Assembly: GCA_019634715.1 (NCBI GenBank)
Contig: JAHCAU010000010.1
Location: 112,432 to 176,431 of the forward strand
Length of the DNA: 64,000 bases
Direction of reading: 5' to 3'
Origin: Lysobacter sp.
Lineage (GTDB): Bacteria; Pseudomonadota; Gammaproteobacteria; Xanthomonadales; Xanthomonadaceae
This document shows, piece by piece, positions 49,230 to 57,952 of the stretch. Under the pieces are notes generated by a model, which ran no database searches, was not told where the DNA came from, and saw nothing but the letters and a program-made list of their open reading frames with translations. Positions within the stretch are counted from its first letter, which is position 1, and the number at the start of each line of letters is the position of its first letter. Both the position numbers and the translations under genes were made by a program.

Positions 49230-49961
49230 TCACCAGCGCAGGGTCTGGCCGAGGTGGGTGAAGCCGCCGGTGGGACCGATGTCGCCGATCAGCGACATCG
49301 CGACGCTGCTCTTCGCGCCGAGTTCGATGCTGATGTCGCCATTGGCGTTCATGTCGGTCTTCACCGAGCCGGGATGGATCGCGTTGACCTTGATCGCGGT
49401 ATCGCGCAGTTCGTGCGCCAGGTGCACGGTCCAGGCGTTGAGCGCGCTCTTGGACACGTTGTAGGCGGGGACCTTGAACTCGAAGATCGGCGACTGCGGA
49501 TCGGTGTGCTCGGCGATCGAACCGAGCAGGCTGGACACGTTGACGATGCGTGCGGATTCGGACTTGCGCAGCAGGGGCAGGAAGGCCTGCGTGGTCGCGA
49601 TCACGCCGAACAGGTTGGTGTCGAAGGTGCTGCGCCAGGTCTCGAGCGACTGTTCCGACGGCTTGCGCTGGAAATCGTCGATGAAGATGCCGGCGTTGTT
49701 GACGAGGATGTCCAGGCGGCCGTGGCGCCGCGCGATCTGTTCGGCGGCGGCGGTGATGCTGGCCTCGTCTGTGACGTCGAGGGCGATGGCCTCGACCGGC
49801 AGCCCGTCGGCCTGCAGCGACAGCGCGGCTTCGACGGCCTTGTCCCTGTCGCGACCTGCAAGGATGGTGTGGATGCCGGACGCGGCCAGCTGGCGGACGG
49901 TTTCGCGGCCGATGCCGCGGGTGGCGCCGGTGACGAGGGCGATCTTCTGCGTGGTGTTCAT
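49230..49961 (-). CDS. Short-chain dehydrogenase/reductase inside the efflux operon
   Basis: 243 residues with a complete classical SDR set: cofactor motif TGATRGIG (residues 11-18), AGRDRDK just after (suits NADP), DILVNNAGIF, VSSLLGS and the catalytic YNVSK, followed by HPGSVKTDMN. It lies 39 bases downstream of the pump gene and 94 bases before the channel gene. It could modify a pump substrate, such as an aldehyde, ketone or quinone, but the substrate is unknown. Confidence 0.9.
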   Translation of the reverse strand: MNTTQKIALVTGATRGIGRETVRQLAASGIHTILAGRDRDKAVEAALSLQADGLPVEAIALDVTDEASITAAAEQIARRHGRLDILVNNAGIFIDDFQRKPSEQSLETWRSTFDTNLFGVIATTQAFLPLLRKSESARIVNVSSLLGSIAEHTDPQSPIFEFKVPAYNVSKSALNAWTVHLAHELRDTAIKVNAIHPGSVKTDMNANGDISIELGAKSSVAMSLIGDIGPTGGFTHLGQTLRW

Positions 49962-50000
49962 GTGGGGATTCCGTGTGTTGCGTGGGGAGTGAGTGGAGGA

Positions 50001-53000
50001 TCAGACGGCGACGCCGTCGTGCGGATCGGAAGGAGCAGGCGCCGGCGCATGCGATACCAGCGGGCGGTTGGCCAGCTTGCGCAGCGCGACGTAGAACACG
50101 GGCGTGAGGAACAGGCCGAAGGCGGTGACGCCGAGCATCCCGGCGAACACGGTGATGCCGGTGACCGAGCGCACTTCGGCGCCGGCACCGCTGGCCAGCA
50201 CCAGCGGCACCGTGCCGGCGATGAAGGCGACCGAGGTCATCACGATCGGACGCAGGCGCAGGCGGCAGGCTTCCAGGGCGGCTTCCACTATCCCCTTGCC
50301 TTGCAGTTCCAGCTCGCGCGCGAACTCGACGATCAGGATCGCGTTCTTGCACGCCAGGCCCATCAGCACCACCAGGCCGACCTGCACGAACACGTTGTTG
50401 TCGCCGCCGGTGAGCCAGACGCCGAACAGCGCCGACAGCAGGGTCATCGGCACGATCAGGATCACCGCCAGCGGCAGCGTCCAGCTCTCGTACAGCGCCG
50501 CGAGCACCAGGAAGGCCAGCAGCACCGCCAGCGGGAACACCACCAGTGCGGCCTTGCCCTGCGTGGCCTGCTGGTAGCTCAGGTCGCTCCAGTCGATGGC
50601 CATGCCCTGGGGCAGCGTCTTCCGCGCCAGTTCGGTGACCTTGGCCATCGCCTCGCCCGAGGACAGCACGCGCGGATCGGCGTCGCCCATCAGGTCGGCG
50701 GCGGGATAGCCGTTGAAGCGGATCACCGGATCGGGGCCGTAGGTCTGCCGGATGCTCACCATCGAGCCGATCGGCACCATCTCGCCATCGGCATTGCGTG
50801 TGCGCAGCCTGGCGATGTCCTCGACCTGGTCGCGGAACGGTGCATCGGCCTGCGCGATGACCTGCCAGGTGCGGCCGAACATGTTGAAGTCGTTGACGTA
50901 GGCCGAACCGAGATAGGTCTGCAGCGTGTCGAACAGTTCGGTCAGCGGCACGCCCTGCGCCTTCGCCTTCACGCGATCCACCTCGGCTTCGAGCTGCGGC
51001 ACGTTCGCCTGGTAGCTGGTGATCGGAAAGCCCAGGCCCGGCGTCTGCGAGGCCGCGCCCTGGAAGGCCTGCACCGCGTTCTGCAGTTCGCCATAACCCA
51101 GGCGCGTGCGGTCCTCGACGAACAGCGACCAGCCCGAGCCGTTGCCCAGGCCCTGGATCGGCGGCGGCATGAAGGCGAAGGTGAAACCTTCCTGGATCGA
51201 CGCGAACTTCTGGTTGAGTTCTGCGGTGATCTCCGCGGCGCTGCGCTTGCGCTCCGAGAAGGGCTTGAGGGTGAAGAACACCACGCCGTTATTGGGCGTG
51301 TTGGTGAACTGCAGCGGGTTCAGGCCCGGGAACGCGACCTCGCTTTCCACGCCTTCGACTTCCTTCGCGAGCGCGGCCATCTTCTTCAGCGTCGCGTCGG
51401 TGCGCTCGATCGATGCGCCTTCGGGCATCTTCACGCCGGCGATGAGGTACAGCTTGTCCTGCACCGGGATGAAGCCCGCCGGCACCGCCTGGAACATCAC
51501 GCCCGCGCCGACCAGCAGCGCCGCGTACACCGCGAACACCGCGCCGCGACGACCCAGCGTGCGCGACACCGCGCCCTCGTAGCGCTTCGAGCTGCTGTTG
51601 AAGAAGCGGTTGAACGGACGGAACAGCCATCCGAACAGACGGTCGATCAGGCGCGATGGTGCATCCTTCGCAGCGTCGTGCGGCTTGAGCAGCTTCGCGG
51701 CCAGCGCCGGCGACAGGGTCAGCGAGTTGATCGCCGAGATCACCGTGGAGATGGCGATGGTCACCGCGAACTGCTTGTAGAACTGGCCGGTGACGCCGGT
51801 GAGGAAGGCCATCGGCACGAACACCGCGCACAGCACCAGCGCGATCGCGATGATCGGCCCGGACACTTCCTTCATCGCCAGGTGCGCCGCTTCCAGCGGC
51901 GTGGCGCCGTGTTCGATGTGGCGTTCCACATTTTCGACCACCACGATCGCGTCGTCGACCACGATGCCGATCGCCAGCACCAGTCCGAACAGGGTCAGGG
52001 TGTTGATCGAATAGCCCAGCAGATGGAGCACCGCGAACGTGCCGACCACCGACACCGGCACCGCCAGCAGCGGGATGATCGAGGCGCGCCAGGTCTGCAG
52101 GAACAGGATCACCACCAGCACCACCAGCAGCGTGGCCTCCAGCAGCGTGGTGACGACCGACTTGATCGAATCGCGCACGAAGATCGTGGTGTCGTAGATC
52201 GACACGATCTCCACGCCCGGCGGCAGGGTCTTGCGGATCTCGGCCATCCTGTCGATGACCGCATCGCGGATATCCAGCGCGTTCGCGCCCGGTGCCTGGA
52301 AGATGCCGATCGCCGAGGCATTCATGCCGTCGAGGCGTGCGCGCAGGGTGTAGTCGCCGGCGGCCAGTTCGATCCGCGCCACGTCGCGCAGGCGGACGAT
52401 TTCGCCGTCCGTACCGCTCTTGAGCACGATCTCGCCGAATTCGGCTTCATCCTGCAGACGGCCCTTGGCGTGGATCGGCAGCAGGAAATCGCTGCCGTTG
52501 GGCATCGGTTCGGCGCCGAGCTGGCCGGCGGACACCTGCACGTTCTGCTCGCGCACGGCGCGCAGCACGTCGCTCGCGGTCATGCCGCGCGCGGCGATCC
52601 TGTCGGGGTCCAGCCACAGGCGCATCGCGTAGTCGCCGCCGCCGAATGCCTGTGCGTCGCCGACGCCGGGAATGCGCGCCAGTTCGTCCTTCACGTGCAG
52701 GCGCATGTAGTTGCGCAGGTACAGCGAGTCGTACTTGCCGTCCTTCGACACCAGGTGCACCACCATCAGGAACACAGGCGACTGCTTCTGCGTGGTCACG
52801 CCCTGCCGGCGCACGTCCTCGGGCAGGCGCGCCAGCGCCTGCGCCACGCGGTTCTGCACGCGCACCGCGGCTTCGTCGGCATCGGTGCCCGGCTTGAAGG
52901 TCACGGTGAGCGAGAGCACGCCGTCGGAACCGGCGACCGACTTGACGTACATCATGTCCTCGACGCCGTTGATCGCTTCCTCCAGCGGGGTCGCGACGGT

Positions 53001-53183
53001 TTCGGCGATGACCTTGGGGTTGGCGCCGGGGTAGACCGTGCGCACCACCACCGACGGCGGCACCACTTCGGGGTATTCGCCGATCGGCAGCAGCGGGATC
53101 GCGATCAGGCCGGCGGCGAAGATCACGATCGACAGCACCGCGGCGAAGATCGGCCGGTCGATGAAGAATCGGGAGAAATCCAT
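50001..53183 (-). CDS. RND multidrug efflux pump, HAE1 (AcrB/MexB-like)
   Basis: 1060 residues, 12 membrane segments expected. The N-terminus FSRFFIDRPIFAAVLSIVIF is the standard HAE1 start. The proton-relay aspartate pair is in GIVVDDAIVVVENVER (about residues 400-415). The Gly-rich FMPPPIQGLGNGSGWS and the TM6/TM12 regions are conserved. It takes drugs, dyes or lipids from the periplasm or membrane and passes them to the outer-membrane channel. A 177-base gap with a hairpin separates it from the adaptor gene upstream. Confidence 0.96.
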   Translation of the reverse strand: MDFSRFFIDRPIFAAVLSIVIFAAGLIAIPLLPIGEYPEVVPPSVVVRTVYPGANPKVIAETVATPLEEAINGVEDMMYVKSVAGSDGVLSLTVTFKPGTDADEAAVRVQNRVAQALARLPEDVRRQGVTTQKQSPVFLMVVHLVSKDGKYDSLYLRNYMRLHVKDELARIPGVGDAQAFGGGDYAMRLWLDPDRIAARGMTASDVLRAVREQNVQVSAGQLGAEPMPNGSDFLLPIHAKGRLQDEAEFGEIVLKSGTDGEIVRLRDVARIELAAGDYTLRARLDGMNASAIGIFQAPGANALDIRDAVIDRMAEIRKTLPPGVEIVSIYDTTIFVRDSIKSVVTTLLEATLLVVLVVILFLQTWRASIIPLLAVPVSVVGTFAVLHLLGYSINTLTLFGLVLAIGIVVDDAIVVVENVERHIEHGATPLEAAHLAMKEVSGPIIAIALVLCAVFVPMAFLTGVTGQFYKQFAVTIAISTVISAINSLTLSPALAAKLLKPHDAAKDAPSRLIDRLFGWLFRPFNRFFNSSSKRYEGAVSRTLGRRGAVFAVYAALLVGAGVMFQAVPAGFIPVQDKLYLIAGVKMPEGASIERTDATLKKMAALAKEVEGVESEVAFPGLNPLQFTNTPNNGVVFFTLKPFSERKRSAAEITAELNQKFASIQEGFTFAFMPPPIQGLGNGSGWSLFVEDRTRLGYGELQNAVQAFQGAASQTPGLGFPITSYQANVPQLEAEVDRVKAKAQGVPLTELFDTLQTYLGSAYVNDFNMFGRTWQVIAQADAPFRDQVEDIARLRTRNADGEMVPIGSMVSIRQTYGPDPVIRFNGYPAADLMGDADPRVLSSGEAMAKVTELARKTLPQGMAIDWSDLSYQQATQGKAALVVFPLAVLLAFLVLAALYESWTLPLAVILIVPMTLLSALFGVWLTGGDNNVFVQVGLVVLMGLACKNAILIVEFARELELQGKGIVEAALEACRLRLRPIVMTSVAFIAGTVPLVLASGAGAEVRSVTGITVFAGMLGVTAFGLFLTPVFYVALRKLANRPLVSHAPAPAPSDPHDGVAV

Positions 53184-53285
53184 TGGGAAGTCCTTGGTTG
53201 CGGCAAAGCCGCGGCGAGGGCCGGCCCGAAGGCCGACCGGTGCGGTGGCGCGGCGCGTTGAAGCCGTGTGTTGAAACGACGAGCC

Positions 53286-53335
53286 GCCGTTCCGTCGCCG
53301 CCGCCGGGGGGAGGGCGGGGCGACGGCGGAACGGC
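53286..53335 (-). other. G+C-rich hairpin in the adaptor-pump gap
   Basis: CCGTTCCGTCGCC on the left can pair with GGCGACGGCGGAACGG on the right with a three-base bulge, in an otherwise empty 177-base space inside the efflux operon. It may protect the upstream message or partly stop transcription before the pump gene. There is no T-run. Confidence 0.4.
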
Positions 53336-53360
53336 GTCCGTCAGACCGACGGGGGGAGGG

Positions 53361-54587
53361 TCATGGCGTCTGCGCCATGGTCGGTTTCGGGGCTGTGCCG
53401 AGTGCGGCGACGGTGCGGGCCTGTGCCGCCGTCGAACCGTCCATCGCCACTTTCTTCGGCACCACCGGCATGCCCGGGAAGAAGACCTTCTGCACGCCGT
53501 TGACGATCACCGTATCCTGCGCGGACAGGCCTGACTCGACCACGCGCAGCGCCTGCCCCGGACCCGATCCGGGGACCGTGCGGCCGAGCACCACGTCCTT
53601 GCGCACGGCCTGGTTGCCCTTGCCGAGCACGTAGACGTATTTGCGGTCCTGGTCGGTGAGCACCGCCTTGTCGTCGATCAGCAGGGCCTGCGCATGTGCG
53701 CCGCCTTCCAGCTGCACCCGTGCGAACAGGCCGGGCGTGAAGCGGCGATCGGGATTGGCCAGCACCGCGCGGGCGCGGATCGTGCCGGTGGCCGGGTCGA
53801 CCTGGTTGTCGACGAAATCGACGACGCCTTCGTGCGGATACCCGCTTTCGTCCGCGAGGCCCACGCGCACGCGGCTCTGCGCTGCCGTGCCGTCGCGCAG
53901 GAAGGCCTGCTCGTCGCTTTCGAAGTACACGTGCACCGGATCGAGCGACACCAGCGTGGTCAGCAGCGTGCCGTCGGCCTGGGCCAGGTTGCCGGTAGTG
54001 ACCAGCGCGCGACCGGCGCGACCGTCGATCGGTGAACGTACTTCGGTGAACTGCAGGTCCAGGCGCGCGCTGGCGACCGCGGCCTCGGCGGCGCGCACCG
54101 TGGCGTCGCCCTGCGCGGTGGCGGCCCTGCGCGTGTCGAATTCCTCGCGCGAGATGGCCTTCGCATCGATCAGCGCCTGCGCGCGCGCATCCTGCGAGCG
54201 CGCCAGGCGGGCTTCGCTGCGCGCGCGTTCGAGGTTGGCTTCGGCCTGCGCCAGTGCCGCGCGATACGGGCGCTGGTCGATCACGAACAGCAGCTGGCCC
54301 TTGCGGACCTCGTCGCCTTCGCGATACGCGACGCGTTCGATGTAGCCGCTGACGCGCGGGCGCAGCTCGACGGTTTCCACCGCCGCGACGCGGCCGGTGA
54401 CGTCGTTCCACTGCGTCACGTCGCGCTGCAGCACCTGGGCGACGCTGACCTCCGGCGGAGGCGGCGCGCCGTCCGGCGGTGCGGCCTCGCTGCTGCACGC
54501 GGAGACGACGAGGGCGATCGCCGCGCTCAGCAGCAGCGTGGCCAGGGGAAGGAAGGTGCCCGGATGGGCGAGCGAGATGCGGTTCAT
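53361..54587 (-). CDS. RND efflux periplasmic adaptor lipoprotein (AcrA/MexA-like)
   Basis: 408 residues. The signal sequence ends in VVSAC with Cys31 as the lipidated residue (CSSEAAPPDGAPPP). It has the standard adaptor order: barrel-sandwich start (VETVELRPRVSGYIERVAYR), an alpha-helical hairpin (LAQAEANLERARSEARLARS), the lipoyl half (EVRSPIDGRAGRALVTTGNL) and a C-terminal beta-barrel/membrane-proximal domain. It bridges the RND pump and outer-membrane channel. Its start overlaps the stop of the upstream SDR gene (ATGA). Confidence 0.95.
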   Translation of the reverse strand: MNRISLAHPGTFLPLATLLLSAAIALVVSACSSEAAPPDGAPPPPEVSVAQVLQRDVTQWNDVTGRVAAVETVELRPRVSGYIERVAYREGDEVRKGQLLFVIDQRPYRAALAQAEANLERARSEARLARSQDARAQALIDAKAISREEFDTRRAATAQGDATVRAAEAAVASARLDLQFTEVRSPIDGRAGRALVTTGNLAQADGTLLTTLVSLDPVHVYFESDEQAFLRDGTAAQSRVRVGLADESGYPHEGVVDFVDNQVDPATGTIRARAVLANPDRRFTPGLFARVQLEGGAHAQALLIDDKAVLTDQDRKYVYVLGKGNQAVRKDVVLGRTVPGSGPGQALRVVESGLSAQDTVIVNGVQKVFFPGMPVVPKKVAMDGSTAAQARTVAALGTAPKPTMAQTP

Positions 54588-55513
54588 GGGGAGAGCCGGT
54601 CCTTGAGTCGGGGAGAGGTGGCGATGTCGCGCAGCAGCCTGCGCGCATCATGGAGGGAGCGTTCCGCATGGACGACGGTGGCGCCATCCGATTCCTGCCA
54701 TGGCATGGCAGCAGTCTTCGCGGGTGCGGTGTCGGACGCGTCGATGTCGTCCGACCAGAACGGCGACGGTGCGTCGGTCGCACCGAAGCGCACCACGGCA
54801 TCGGCCGAAGCCGCCGGGGCGATGCTCATCGACACCGCGCGTCGCGCCACTGCGCCGAGGCTGGGCCATTCGGGGCAGGCGTGGCGCAGGTTGCCCGGCG
54901 TGCGCAGCGGCGCATCGACACCGAGCAGATGCACGTGCACGCCGAGCGTGCGTGCCTCGTCGTGCAGCACGCGGGCGAGCATGCGCAGCGCAGCGGCGGT
55001 GATGGAATGATGGCCATAGCCGGCCCAGGGATAGTCGGCGCCCGGTCCGCCGACCAGCACGTAGCCGCCGTTGCCCGGCGCCGACAGCCCGGTTGTCGAC
55101 AGCATGGGCAGCAGGTGGCGCGCAGCGAACAGATGCGGGAGCAGGTCTTCGTCGATGCAGCGGCGCAGGACATCGCCGGGCTGGTCGAGCAGGCGGCCAC
55201 GCACGGGCGTGCCGCGGATCGCGGCGAGCACGCCCGCGATCGGCAGATCGAGGGCACGCACGCGCTGCGCGAGACCGGCGGCTTCGGCGTCGCTCGCGAC
55301 GGAGGCGGCCAGGGTCTGCAGGCGCGCATCGGCGTGCGTCGTCCGCAGTCGGCCCAGCGCCTCGGCATCGCGGCCGATGGCGATCACCGGCCGGCCGGCC
55401 TCCAGCGCCGAGGCCACGAGCGCGCCACCAAGGCAGCCGGTCGCGCCGAGGACCAGCACCGCGCCTCCGGTGGAGGTGACAGGCACGGGATAATCGGTGA
55501 TTGTCCCGGTCAT
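54584..55513 (-). CDS. Atypical SDR-family protein upstream of the efflux genes
   Basis: 309 residues from ATG 55513 (MTGTITDYP). The Rossmann start is VLVLGATGCLGGALVASAL (about residues 17-35), with the arginine of IAIGRDAEAL following. At the place where SDR enzymes have Y-x-x-x-K the sequence is YGHHS, in WAGYGHHSITAAALRML. The catalytic Lys is therefore replaced and the enzyme may be inactive or use another mechanism. The end of the protein is Asp/Pro-rich with no further known motif. It overlaps the genes on both sides (ATGA each), so it is part of the efflux operon. Confidence 0.8.
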   Translation of the reverse strand: MTGTITDYPVPVTSTGGAVLVLGATGCLGGALVASALEAGRPVIAIGRDAEALGRLRTTHADARLQTLAASVASDAEAAGLAQRVRALDLPIAGVLAAIRGTPVRGRLLDQPGDVLRRCIDEDLLPHLFAARHLLPMLSTTGLSAPGNGGYVLVGGPGADYPWAGYGHHSITAAALRMLARVLHDEARTLGVHVHLLGVDAPLRTPGNLRHACPEWPSLGAVARRAVSMSIAPAASADAVVRFGATDAPSPFWSDDIDASDTAPAKTAAMPWQESDGATVVHAERSLHDARRLLRDIATSPRLKDRLSP

Positions 55514-55755
55514 GGGATTTTCTCTCCCGAAAACATCACCTCGACGCTCTGGATGCGGCCCGAGACCACGCCTTCTGCCCAGCGATGCAGCCACCTGGCG
55601 ATGGGCAGGGCGAACAGCGTGCCGAAGGCCCAGGACCACCCCGCGTGCATGCCAAGTAATTGATTCGCAAGCAATGCGATGCCCGCCGACAGGTCGACGA
55701 GGATCATCAGGACGAGGCTGTGGCGCAGCAGGTTGCGGCGGGAGACGGTGCTCAC
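55510..55755 (-). CDS. Small two-helix membrane protein, DUF2798-like
   Basis: 81 residues from GTG 55755, with GGAG upstream. Two hydrophobic segments (LVLMILVDLSAGIALLANQL and WSWAFGTLFALPIARWL) followed by HRWAEGVV match the pattern of DUF2798 proteins: two membrane helices ending '..P..R.L.R'. As first gene of the efflux operon it lies next to the LysR-type operator. Its function is unknown. The stop overlaps the SDR start. Confidence 0.65.
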   Translation of the reverse strand: MSTVSRRNLLRHSLVLMILVDLSAGIALLANQLLGMHAGWSWAFGTLFALPIARWLHRWAEGVVSGRIQSVEVMFSGEKIP

Positions 55756-55845
55756 GGCGGGACTCCGATCCGGGTATGGCGTGCACTCTAGGCCTCGGGT
55801 CGTCGCTTGATTAGTCCGTGAATCGGGGAATAATTGTCCCTCGAT

Positions 55846-55869
55846 TGGGCCAATCACCGGATTGGCCCA
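55846..55869. promoter_or_regulatory. Perfect 10+4+10 dyad between LysR gene and efflux operon
   Basis: TGGGCCAATC-ACCG-GATTGGCCCA is an uninterrupted inverted repeat 26 bases before the LysR start and 91 bases from the divergent operon start. A second weaker dyad, GGGA-N7-TCCC, lies about 20 bases to its left. Divergent LysR regulators normally bind such sites to repress themselves and control the opposite operon. Confidence 0.6.
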
Positions 55870-55894
55870 CATGCCCACGCCCCGGGAGGCCGTC

Positions 55895-56962
55895 ATGCAA
55901 CGCGATCTCAACGACACGCTGGTGTTCGTCAAAGTGGTGGAGCACGGCAGTTTCATCGGCGCGGCGAATGCCCTGCGACTGCCCAAGACCACCGTCAGCC
56001 GCAAGGTGCAGGACCTCGAAACCCGGCTCGGTGCGCAACTGCTCCATCGCACCACGCGCAAGCTCGGGCTCACCGAAGCCGGCAGCGTGTATTTCGAGCA
56101 CTGCCAGCGCATCGCGCGAGAACTCGACGAAGCCGAGAGCGCGGTCGGCCAGTTGCAGGGCGGTCCGCGCGGCTGGCTGCGCTTCACCGCGCCGTATTCG
56201 ATCGGCATCACCTGGGTCGCGCCGCTGCTCGGCGAATTCCACGCGCGTCATCCCGAAGTACGCATCGAGATGCTGCTCAGCAACGAGCCGGTGGACCTGA
56301 TCGACAACGAGATCGATGTCGCGCTGCGCGGCGGCGCACTGCCCGACTCCAACCTCATCGCGCGTCGCCTGTCGACGTTCCGCAGCCAGGTCTACGCCAG
56401 CCCGCACTACATCGAGCGCCACGGCGAGCCGCTGCATCCCGACGACCTGCAGCACCATCGCACGCTGGCGATGCCCAAGCACCGTCGCAACGGCCAGTAT
56501 GTCTGGCCGCTGGGCGACGGCGAACGCATGGACGAGTTCCGCATCGACCCGGTCCTCGTCGCCAACGATCCCGGTGCGCTGACCGGTGCGCTGATCTGCG
56601 GCGAGGGCCTGATGATCGCCAGCGACGTGATGATCAAGGCGCACATCGAACTGGGCCACGTGCAGCGCGTGCTCGCAGGCTGGACCGGCCCCGAATACGA
56701 ATTCAACGCGGTGTTCCCGCGCGGCCGGGTCACCTCGCCGAAGGTGCGCGCCTTCGTCGACTTCCTGGTCGAACACCTGAACTTCGATGTCGACTACATG
56801 CAGGTGATGTGCCCGGACCGCAAGCGTTTCCTCGCTGCCCAGGAAGCCTCGCGCGTGGCCAAGGCCGAACTGAGCAAGGCGCGTCGCAAGGCCGTCGCCA
56901 CGCCGCTGCCCGAAGGCGAATACGATGCCGGCATCGATGCAGCGGAGCCGGTCGCGCGCTGA
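55895..56962 (+). CDS. LysR-type transcriptional regulator, likely controlling the efflux operon
   Basis: 355 residues from ATG 55895, with GGGAGG upstream. The winged helix-turn-helix is in FVKVVEHGSFIGAANALRLP and TTVSRKVQDLETRLGAQLLH (residues about 10-50). The effector domain begins RGWLRFTAPYSIGITWVAPL. The length exceeds the usual 300 by a charged C-terminal extension (KRFLAAQEASRVAKAELSKA). It is of the AaeR/DsdC-like 'TTVSRKVQ.LE..LG..L..RTTR' type common next to efflux genes. Inducer unknown. Confidence 0.93.
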   Translation: MQRDLNDTLVFVKVVEHGSFIGAANALRLPKTTVSRKVQDLETRLGAQLLHRTTRKLGLTEAGSVYFEHCQRIARELDEAESAVGQLQGGPRGWLRFTAPYSIGITWVAPLLGEFHARHPEVRIEMLLSNEPVDLIDNEIDVALRGGALPDSNLIARRLSTFRSQVYASPHYIERHGEPLHPDDLQHHRTLAMPKHRRNGQYVWPLGDGERMDEFRIDPVLVANDPGALTGALICGEGLMIASDVMIKAHIELGHVQRVLAGWTGPEYEFNAVFPRGRVTSPKVRAFVDFLVEHLNFDVDYMQVMCPDRKRFLAAQEASRVAKAELSKARRKAVATPLPEGEYDAGIDAAEPVAR

Positions 56963-57125
56963 GGCGGATGGCACCCCCTGCATGCGGTGCTGTCGGGCCG
57001 GTCACGGTTTCTGCGACGCGGCTGGTGTCTGATGGTGGTTCGGGCATCGCCCGACGCCTGTGCGCGGGACGCCGCCGACCGCTGCCGGCCGATCGCCCGC
57101 GGCGGCGCATTTCAGGAGGAAGTGC

Positions 57126-57377
57126 ATGAAGCTCAATCTGTCCATCGGTCTGGCCGCCGTCCTGCTCGCCGGCCTCATGAGCGCCGGCACCGCCCAGGCG
57201 GGCTGGCCGCAACCGACGACGCCCTGCAACGAGGCCAACCAGGGCACGACCACCACGGTGGAATACCGCTCGCGCTGGCACGAGCACCTCGAGATCACCT
57301 ACTACTGCGACAGCGGCCACTGGCAGCTGTTCATGGTCTGCGACCTCAACCCGGGCGGGATCTGCGTGCTGTACTGA
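57126..57377 (+). CDS. Small secreted protein with four cysteines
   Basis: 83 residues, ATG preceded by AGGAGGAAGTGC, a strong ribosome-binding site. The signal peptide (LNLSIGLAAVLLAGLMSAGT, cleavage after AQA) leaves about 57 residues with four cysteines (in TPCNEAN, YYCDSGH, MVCDLN and GICVLY), enough for two disulphides. It has many aromatic residues and no recognisable family. It is a single gene followed by a hairpin. Confidence 0.75.
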   Translation: MKLNLSIGLAAVLLAGLMSAGTAQAGWPQPTTPCNEANQGTTTTVEYRSRWHEHLEITYYCDSGHWQLFMVCDLNPGGICVLY

Positions 57378-57397
57378 TCGCAGTGCCGATGCGTCCC

Positions 57398-57421
57398 TCG
57401 GCACCGCTGCGGCGGTGCCGA
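57398..57421 (+). terminator. Hairpin after the small secreted protein gene
   Basis: TCGGCACCGC-TGCG-GCGGTGCCGA is a perfect ten-base-pair stem with a four-base loop, 20 bases past the stop. No T-run follows, and the space lies between convergent genes. Confidence 0.45.
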
Positions 57422-57487
57422 TCCGGTTGCGTCGAAGTGGGCGGCGCGATTCCGGTGCGCCTGTTCGGATGCAGCTGATCCGAGCGC

Positions 57488-57877
57488 CTACTTCAAGCGC
57501 TCCAGCGTCCCCTTGCGACGGACCAGGTTCTTGTAATCCCACTGGATGTCGCGCGCCTTCGCCAGCCAGCGCGCGAGGTCGTCGACGTTCACCTGGTCGA
57601 CCGACGTGTAGCGCGCTTCGGCGGCCTTGAAGCTGCCTTCCTTCGCCAGTTCTGGCTCCCCGAACGACTGCCCGCTCCAGAACAGCAGGCGCACGCAGTG
57701 CTTGAGCTTGCTGTAGCCGACCACCGGGTTGCCATCGAGGAACCACACCGGATGCGCGTGCCAGACCTTGTTCTCGGCTTCGGGCAGATGGCATGCGATC
57801 TCGCGCGCCAGCAATTCGCAGATCGCTTGGTCGCCGGGTTCGAGCGCGGCATGGTATTGCAGGGTATCGGGATGCAT
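57488..57877 (-). CDS. DUF1801 (YdhG-like) protein
   Basis: 129 residues from ATG 57877. The conserved core NKVWHAHPVWFLDGNPVVGY (about residues 36-55), followed by RLLFWSG, fits the YdhG/YjbR-like DUF1801 fold. The C-terminus has a helical LARWLAKARDIQWDYKNLVR. It has no signal or membrane segment. The function of the family is unknown. An in-frame ATG 11 codons upstream is less likely because the family starts near 'LQYHAAL'. Confidence 0.8.
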   Translation of the reverse strand: MHPDTLQYHAALEPGDQAICELLAREIACHLPEAENKVWHAHPVWFLDGNPVVGYSKLKHCVRLLFWSGQSFGEPELAKEGSFKAAEARYTSVDQVNVDDLARWLAKARDIQWDYKNLVRRKGTLERLK

Positions 57878-57952
57878 CGCACGGCTCCGTGCCGGGGGCG
57901 TTGGGCGCACCTTACATGCCGGGCGTCCCGGCTGCCAGCGACGCCCGTACGC

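Noticed and set aside
48720..53261. 1500-codon open frame antisense to the RND pump and channel genes
   Set aside because: The opposite strand encodes textbook RND pump, SDR and OprM-type proteins. The antisense translation is His/Arg/Gln-rich with no motifs.
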